NCBI GenBank assembly: GCA_030690405.1
Contig: JAUYGU010000039.1
Coordinates: forward strand, 1 to 6,055
From: Dehalococcoidia bacterium
GTDB lineage: Bacteria > Chloroflexota > Dehalococcoidia > SM23-28-2 > RBG-16-64-32
Length of the DNA stretch: 6,055 nt
Direction: 5' to 3'
Position numbers and translations under genes: made by a program. The notes beneath the pieces were generated by a model that was not told where the DNA came from, did no database searches, and worked only from the letters and a program-made list of their open reading frames with translations. Every line of letters begins with the position of its first letter. The stretch's first letter is position 1. Below, one piece after another: positions 1 through 3,151 of the stretch.

Positions 1-255
1 GCCGAGGCCGCCCTGCGCCTGAACCCTTCAGTTCAGCCCACGGACGCCGCGCTCTTCGCCCGCGACGCCTTTCGCGCCGCCACTGCCGGCCTGCGCCCGG
101 CGCTCGCCTCCGCGCGCCACGGGGCGGAGCTGATCGCCGCCGGTTTCAGCGCCGATATCGAGTACTGCGCACGCCTGGACGTCTCCACCACCGTCCCGCT
201 GCTCCACCGCGACGGGGAGGGGATGCTGGCGCTGCGGCCGTACGTCCGTCCTTGA
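1..255 (+). CDS. comB: 2-phosphosulfolactate phosphatase-like protein (ComB family), C-terminal part, 5' truncated by the window edge
   Basis: The frame is open from base 1 and ends at TGA 253-255, giving 84 residues of what is normally a protein of about 230-250. The visible part matches my recollection of the ComB C-terminus: a helical stretch, then SARHGAELIAAGFSADIEYC and a following ARLDVSTTVPLLHRDG. In the family this region has an HG.xL...G...DI.fCA..D....VP pattern. ComB hydrolyses 2-phospho-3-sulfolactate to sulfolactate, a step of coenzyme M synthesis in methanogens. Homologues are common in bacteria that lack coenzyme M, where the substrate is less certain. The enzyme should be soluble and cytoplasmic. 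Active-site residues nearer the N-terminus are outside the window, so activity cannot be judged. The next gene, cinA, begins 31 bases after the stop and appears to have its own promoter, so the two need not be one operon. Family assignment is by recalled motif only. Confidence 0.72.
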   Translation, partial: AEAALRLNPSVQPTDAALFARDAFRAATAGLRPALASARHGAELIAAGFSADIEYCARLDVSTTVPLLHRDGEGMLALRPYVRP

Positions 256-287
256 CGCCCTTGCGCCCCCTCTCTATGCTCGTGCCA
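252..287 (+). promoter_or_regulatory. Sigma-70-type promoter giving a probable leaderless cinA transcript
   Basis: TTGACG (252-257) is followed by exactly 17 bases and TATGCT (275-280). These match the TTGACA and TATAAT consensus at 5/6 and 4/6 positions with ideal spacing. Six bases (281-286) then separate the -10 box from the ATG at 287, so the predicted start point (+1) is the A of the start codon. No Shine-Dalgarno is present in the 31 bases before the ATG, which agrees with a leaderless mRNA. The -35 box overlaps the stop codon of the upstream gene. Confidence 0.66.
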
Positions 288-1519
288 TGAAGGCGGAAAT
301 CATCTCCGTTGGCACGGAGATACTGCTCGGCGAGATACTCGACACGAACTCGCAGTACCTCGCAGTCCGCCTGCCGCCCATGGGCATCGACCTCTACTAC
401 GTCTCCACTGCCGGCGATAACCTTCAGCGGCTGGCGGAGACGGTGGGCCGCGCCCACAAGCGCTCCGACCTCGTCCTCATCACCGGCGGCCTCGGCCCCA
501 CCGAGGACGACCTCACCCGCGAGGCGATCGCCCTCAGCCTGGACGAGGAGATGCACGTGGACAAAGAGATGGAGGAGCGGCTGCGCTCCTTCTTCGCCGC
601 CCGCGGCTTCACCTTCCCGGAGCGCAACGTCAAGCAGGCGATGCTCATCCCCTCCGCGCACGCCATCCCCAACCCGCGCGGCACCGCCCCCGGCTGGTGG
701 GTGGAGAAGGACGGCCGCATCATCGTCGCCATGCCCGGCCCGCCCCCGGAGCTGGAGCGGATGTGGGAGGCGGAGGTGGCGCCCCGCCTGGCGCAGCTCG
801 GCACCGGTGAGGTGATCGTCTCGCGCACCCTCAAGACGATAGGCATCGGCGAGGGCCACCTGGACGAGACGCTCGGCGAACTGCTGAAGTCGCAGAACCC
901 TACCGTCGGCGTCTACGCCAAGCCGGACGGCGTCCACGTGCGGCTCACCGCCAAGGCCCCGGCGCAGCGGGCGGCGCGACGCCTCATCCAGCCGCTGGAG
1001 GCGGAGGTGCGACGCCTGCTGGACGCCGCCGTCTGGGGCACGGACGACGATACGCTGGAAACGGTGACCGGCGCGTTGCTCCGCGAGCGCGGCCTCACCC
1101 TGGCGACGATGGAATCCTGCACCGGCGGCCTCCTCGCCTCCACGATCACGGACGTGCCTGGCAGCTCGGCCTACTTCAAGGGCGGCTACGTGGCCTACAC
1201 CGGCGGCATGAAGATGGGGCTGGGCGTCAGCGCCGATGTCATCGAGCAGCACGGTACGGTGAGCGAGGAGTGCGCGGAGGCGATGGCGCGCGCCGCCCGC
1301 GCCGACGCCAACGCCGACATCGGCGTCTCCGTCACAGGCGTGGCCGGACCCGACCATCTGGAGGGGAAGCCGCCGGGGACGATGCACATCGCCGTCGACG
1401 ACGGCGGCCCCGTGCAGTCGATCACTTACACGTACTACCAGGGGCGCGCCGCCACCAAGCGCCGCGCCGTCACCACCGCCCTCGCCCTCCTCCGCCGCAT
1501 CATCCTGGCGCGGGGCTAG
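287..1519 (+). CDS. cinA: CinA family protein: MoCF-like domain fused to nicotinamide-nucleotide amidase (PncC) domain
   Basis: The protein has 410 residues, the usual length for full-size CinA. The start MKAEIISVGTEILLGEI is the canonical family N-terminus, which fixes the ATG at 287. Residues 1-170 form the MoCF/MoaB-like domain, with TGGLGPTEDD at 66-75 and MPGPPPELERMW at 149-160; in characterised homologues this half can act as an ADP-ribose pyrophosphatase. A linker region (about 175-250) follows. Residues 255-405 are the PncC domain, which deamidates nicotinamide mononucleotide to nicotinate mononucleotide in NAD salvage. It carries ESCTGG (276-281) with the probable catalytic Ser277, then DVPGSSAYF, the HGTVSEE block at 322-328 and GVAGP (351-355). 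The segment YTGGMK (304-309) differs from the YSNEAK-like form I recall as usual, but keeps the Tyr and Lys. Despite the name (competence/damage-inducible), no competence or recA gene lies next to it here. No Shine-Dalgarno is seen; translation is probably leaderless. Confidence 0.95.
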   Translation: MKAEIISVGTEILLGEILDTNSQYLAVRLPPMGIDLYYVSTAGDNLQRLAETVGRAHKRSDLVLITGGLGPTEDDLTREAIALSLDEEMHVDKEMEERLRSFFAARGFTFPERNVKQAMLIPSAHAIPNPRGTAPGWWVEKDGRIIVAMPGPPPELERMWEAEVAPRLAQLGTGEVIVSRTLKTIGIGEGHLDETLGELLKSQNPTVGVYAKPDGVHVRLTAKAPAQRAARRLIQPLEAEVRRLLDAAVWGTDDDTLETVTGALLRERGLTLATMESCTGGLLASTITDVPGSSAYFKGGYVAYTGGMKMGLGVSADVIEQHGTVSEECAEAMARAARADANADIGVSVTGVAGPDHLEGKPPGTMHIAVDDGGPVQSITYTYYQGRAATKRRAVTTALALLRRIILARG

Positions 1520-1536
1520 CGCACCGGGCGCACCGG
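1519..1536 (+). repeat. Two tandem copies of a 9-bp unit at the end of cinA
   Basis: GCGCACCGG occurs at 1519-1527 and again at 1528-1536 with no gap. It begins at the last base of the cinA stop codon, in the 47-base gap before the lipoprotein gene. It could be a small slippage product or a half-site pair for a regulator. In DNA this GC-rich it may carry no meaning. Confidence 0.5.
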
Positions 1537-1553
1537 CCGCGCGTTATACCTGC

Positions 1554-1569
1554 GGAGGGGTCGATTGTG
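1554..1569 (+). promoter_or_regulatory. Ribosome binding site that fixes the GTG start of the lipoprotein
   Basis: GGAGG at 1554-1558 (within GGAGGGG) lies 8 bases before GTG 1567-1569. This is a strong Shine-Dalgarno at good spacing. It selects the GTG directly before a lipoprotein signal peptide and rules out the in-frame ATG at 1270 inside cinA. It contrasts with the absence of any such site before cinA. Confidence 0.85.
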
Positions 1570-3132
1570 AACCGCCTGCCGCTCGTCGCCTTCGCCCTCG
1601 CGCTCGTTGCGCTCGCGGCCGCCTGCGACGGCGGAGGGCCAGGCGCACCCACCCCCACAACTACACCGGCCGCCACCCCTTCGGCCCCCGAGGCCACACG
1701 CGCACCGGCTACTTCTACACCCGCACTAACCCCCACCACTGCGCCTACGCCCACGACAGCTCCTACCGGCAGCCCCTTCTCATTTGAGGACGTTCAGGCG
1801 GCTTTCCGGGCCGGCGGCATGGAGCTGACTTTGGCGGGCCCCAGCGCCGGCTTCAGTTCCTTTGCGACTACCGCGTTCGACGCACGCGTCGTCCGAGGCG
1901 ACGACTCTATAGAATTGTCCCTGTTGATCTATGAGGACCGCGAAGCCATCAATGACGACTGGCAGCTAACGATAGGCCAGTCTCCGCTGCCCAGGGAAGG
2001 CCGCACCGTCCCCGACCACGTCTCAACTTGGTGGAACGAGAATGTCGCTGTAGTCGTACGTTCGCGTCCAGGAGACCTGAACAGCGACGCTCTCGCTGTC
2101 TTCCTCGCTCTGGGTAGGGCAGAGCGCGCTCCTACGAGAGTCTTCTTCAAACGACATGGCAACGAACTGTGGAGCGTCAATCCCGACGGTAGCGACCCCT
2201 TGCCCCTCACTTCCAAACTCGTGACCGAGTACCGTGGGTCAAGCGTCGGTAGTGGCGTCAGGTTCTCGCTCTCGCGCCACGGCGAAAGGGTGGCGTTCAT
2301 CGGAACGGATGGGAATCTCTGGGTCATCGACTCAACAGGCAAGAATCTCAGGCGGTATTCGGAAGAGGCCGTACCCGCAGACGAAACTTATTATGGAACT
2401 TCCGCCCGTATCTCCGGCTGGTCACCGGATGGAAGCAGGATCGCCTATTCTGTTGAGTCGCAGTTTGGGCTGGTGGAAGGGAAGCGAGAGCGCCCCGAGT
2501 CCGGCTTCTATTTGGTTGACCTGAACACTGGCAAGAAGACGCGCCTTCCTGACCTGCCGAATTTCATTGGCTGGACGGACGATCCGGATAAGGTCATCTT
2601 CGAAAGACGCAGTGGCGACGACAGTACGGATTGGTACACCCTGGATTTCGGCACAGGAGTAACCGCCAGGTTTACGGCCGTTCCCCTCCAATGTTTCTCT
2701 GTTCAGGCTTCGCTGCTTTTCGACGCCAATAAACTCCTGTACAGCTGTGGGAATTTGTCTCGCGGCAGCACCAAAATCATAATCGCAAATATTGATAACA
2801 CTGATCAGCACGTGCTGATCGAGGGCCGATGGGCCGAACTGCAATTCCCTGTCTTATCTCCAGATGGCGATTCTTTCACATACCAGCATCAGTCTGACGT
2901 CCAAGCCGGTGGCATCGTGACCATCGCCCTTAAACGCTTCAACCTCCAGACGAGTGAGCAACAGACTCTAGCCACCGGCTGCGCCCGCGCCAGTGGATGG
3001 TTCAACAATCAGTCAGTGCTCGTCGTGGAAATCGAATCCCATGCATGTCTACCCGGTGACGCGAGCCTGTATCTGATTGACGCGGCCTCCGGCGCAAGAA
3101 CAGCTCTGGCCAGCGATGTGGATTCCGAGTAG
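1567..3132 (+). CDS. Predicted secreted lipoprotein with Pro/Thr stalk, small N-terminal domain and TolB/WD40-like beta-propeller
   Basis: From the GTG start the protein has 521 residues. Residues 1-20 are a lipoprotein signal peptide: NR charge, a hydrophobic core and LAAAC, with Cys20 as the lipidated residue. The lipobox is acceptable but has Ala rather than Leu at -3. Residues 21-70 are a Pro/Thr/Ala stalk of low complexity, as used to hold a domain away from the membrane. Residues 71-183 form a compact mixed alpha/beta domain (FSFEDVQAAFRAGGMELTLA onward, WWNENVAVVV near 155-164). I recall similar domains in Chloroflexota lipoproteins, but none with a known function. From about 190 the chain has propeller-type repeats: ELWSVNPDG, NLWVIDSTGKN, GWSPDGSRIAY (284-294), FYLVDLNTGKKTRL, VLSPDGDSF (429-437) and LYLIDAASGARTAL. 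Repeats of this TolB/PD40 kind usually bind proteins or ligands and are not catalytic. Cys376, 394, 472 and 494 could form disulfides outside the membrane. The ligand is unknown. Base composition is lower in GC than in the neighbours. Confidence 0.85.
   Translation: MNRLPLVAFALALVALAAACDGGGPGAPTPTTTPAATPSAPEATRAPATSTPALTPTTAPTPTTAPTGSPFSFEDVQAAFRAGGMELTLAGPSAGFSSFATTAFDARVVRGDDSIELSLLIYEDREAINDDWQLTIGQSPLPREGRTVPDHVSTWWNENVAVVVRSRPGDLNSDALAVFLALGRAERAPTRVFFKRHGNELWSVNPDGSDPLPLTSKLVTEYRGSSVGSGVRFSLSRHGERVAFIGTDGNLWVIDSTGKNLRRYSEEAVPADETYYGTSARISGWSPDGSRIAYSVESQFGLVEGKRERPESGFYLVDLNTGKKTRLPDLPNFIGWTDDPDKVIFERRSGDDSTDWYTLDFGTGVTARFTAVPLQCFSVQASLLFDANKLLYSCGNLSRGSTKIIIANIDNTDQHVLIEGRWAELQFPVLSPDGDSFTYQHQSDVQAGGIVTIALKRFNLQTSEQQTLATGCARASGWFNNQSVLVVEIESHACLPGDASLYLIDAASGARTALASDVDSE
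2803..2820. repeat. Perfect 18-bp palindrome inside the lipoprotein gene
   Basis: GATCAGCACGTGCTGATC equals its own reverse complement, with the CACGTG core at 2809-2814. It falls exactly on six codons (residues 413-418, DQHVLI), so both strands read the same peptide in that register. A 9-bp arm is expected well below once in 6 kb by chance. It could be a dimeric regulator site or simply a coincidence of coding. Confidence 0.6.
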
Positions 3133-3151
3133 GGCCGCTCTCCCCCTACTC
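3127..3151. terminator. Hairpin holding both stop codons of the convergent genes, possible bidirectional terminator
   Basis: GAGTAGGG (3127-3134) pairs perfectly with CCCTACTC (3144-3151) across a 9-base loop. Each arm contains a stop codon: TAG 3130-3132 of the lipoprotein, and the complement of TAG at 3146-3148 of the NorD-like gene. The stem arises because both genes end in GAG TAG. No T-run follows on either strand, so it is not a classic intrinsic terminator. It is the only structure seen in the 13-base gap between the genes. Confidence 0.42.

Noticed and set aside
146..1387. 413-codon open frame on the - strand opposite cinA
   Set aside because: Its product is rich in Arg, Ala, Gly, Val and His with no recognisable domain. 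It lies opposite a well-conserved gene in GC-rich DNA, where long antisense frames without stops are expected.
1544..1550. TTATACC as a -10 box for the lipoprotein gene
   Set aside because: No -35-like hexamer is found about 17 bases upstream and there is no extended -10 TG. Transcription from here is possible but unsupported.
1270..1566. N-terminal extension of the lipoprotein starting at ATG 1270
   Set aside because: The extra 99 residues are Arg/His/Pro-rich and overlap cinA in another frame. The GTG at 1567 has a strong Shine-Dalgarno and begins a clear lipoprotein signal.
1654..1776. Low-complexity Pro/Thr stretch as a possible DNA repeat array
   Set aside because: It has no fixed repeat unit. 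It is explained by the Pro/Thr/Ala stalk of the lipoprotein.
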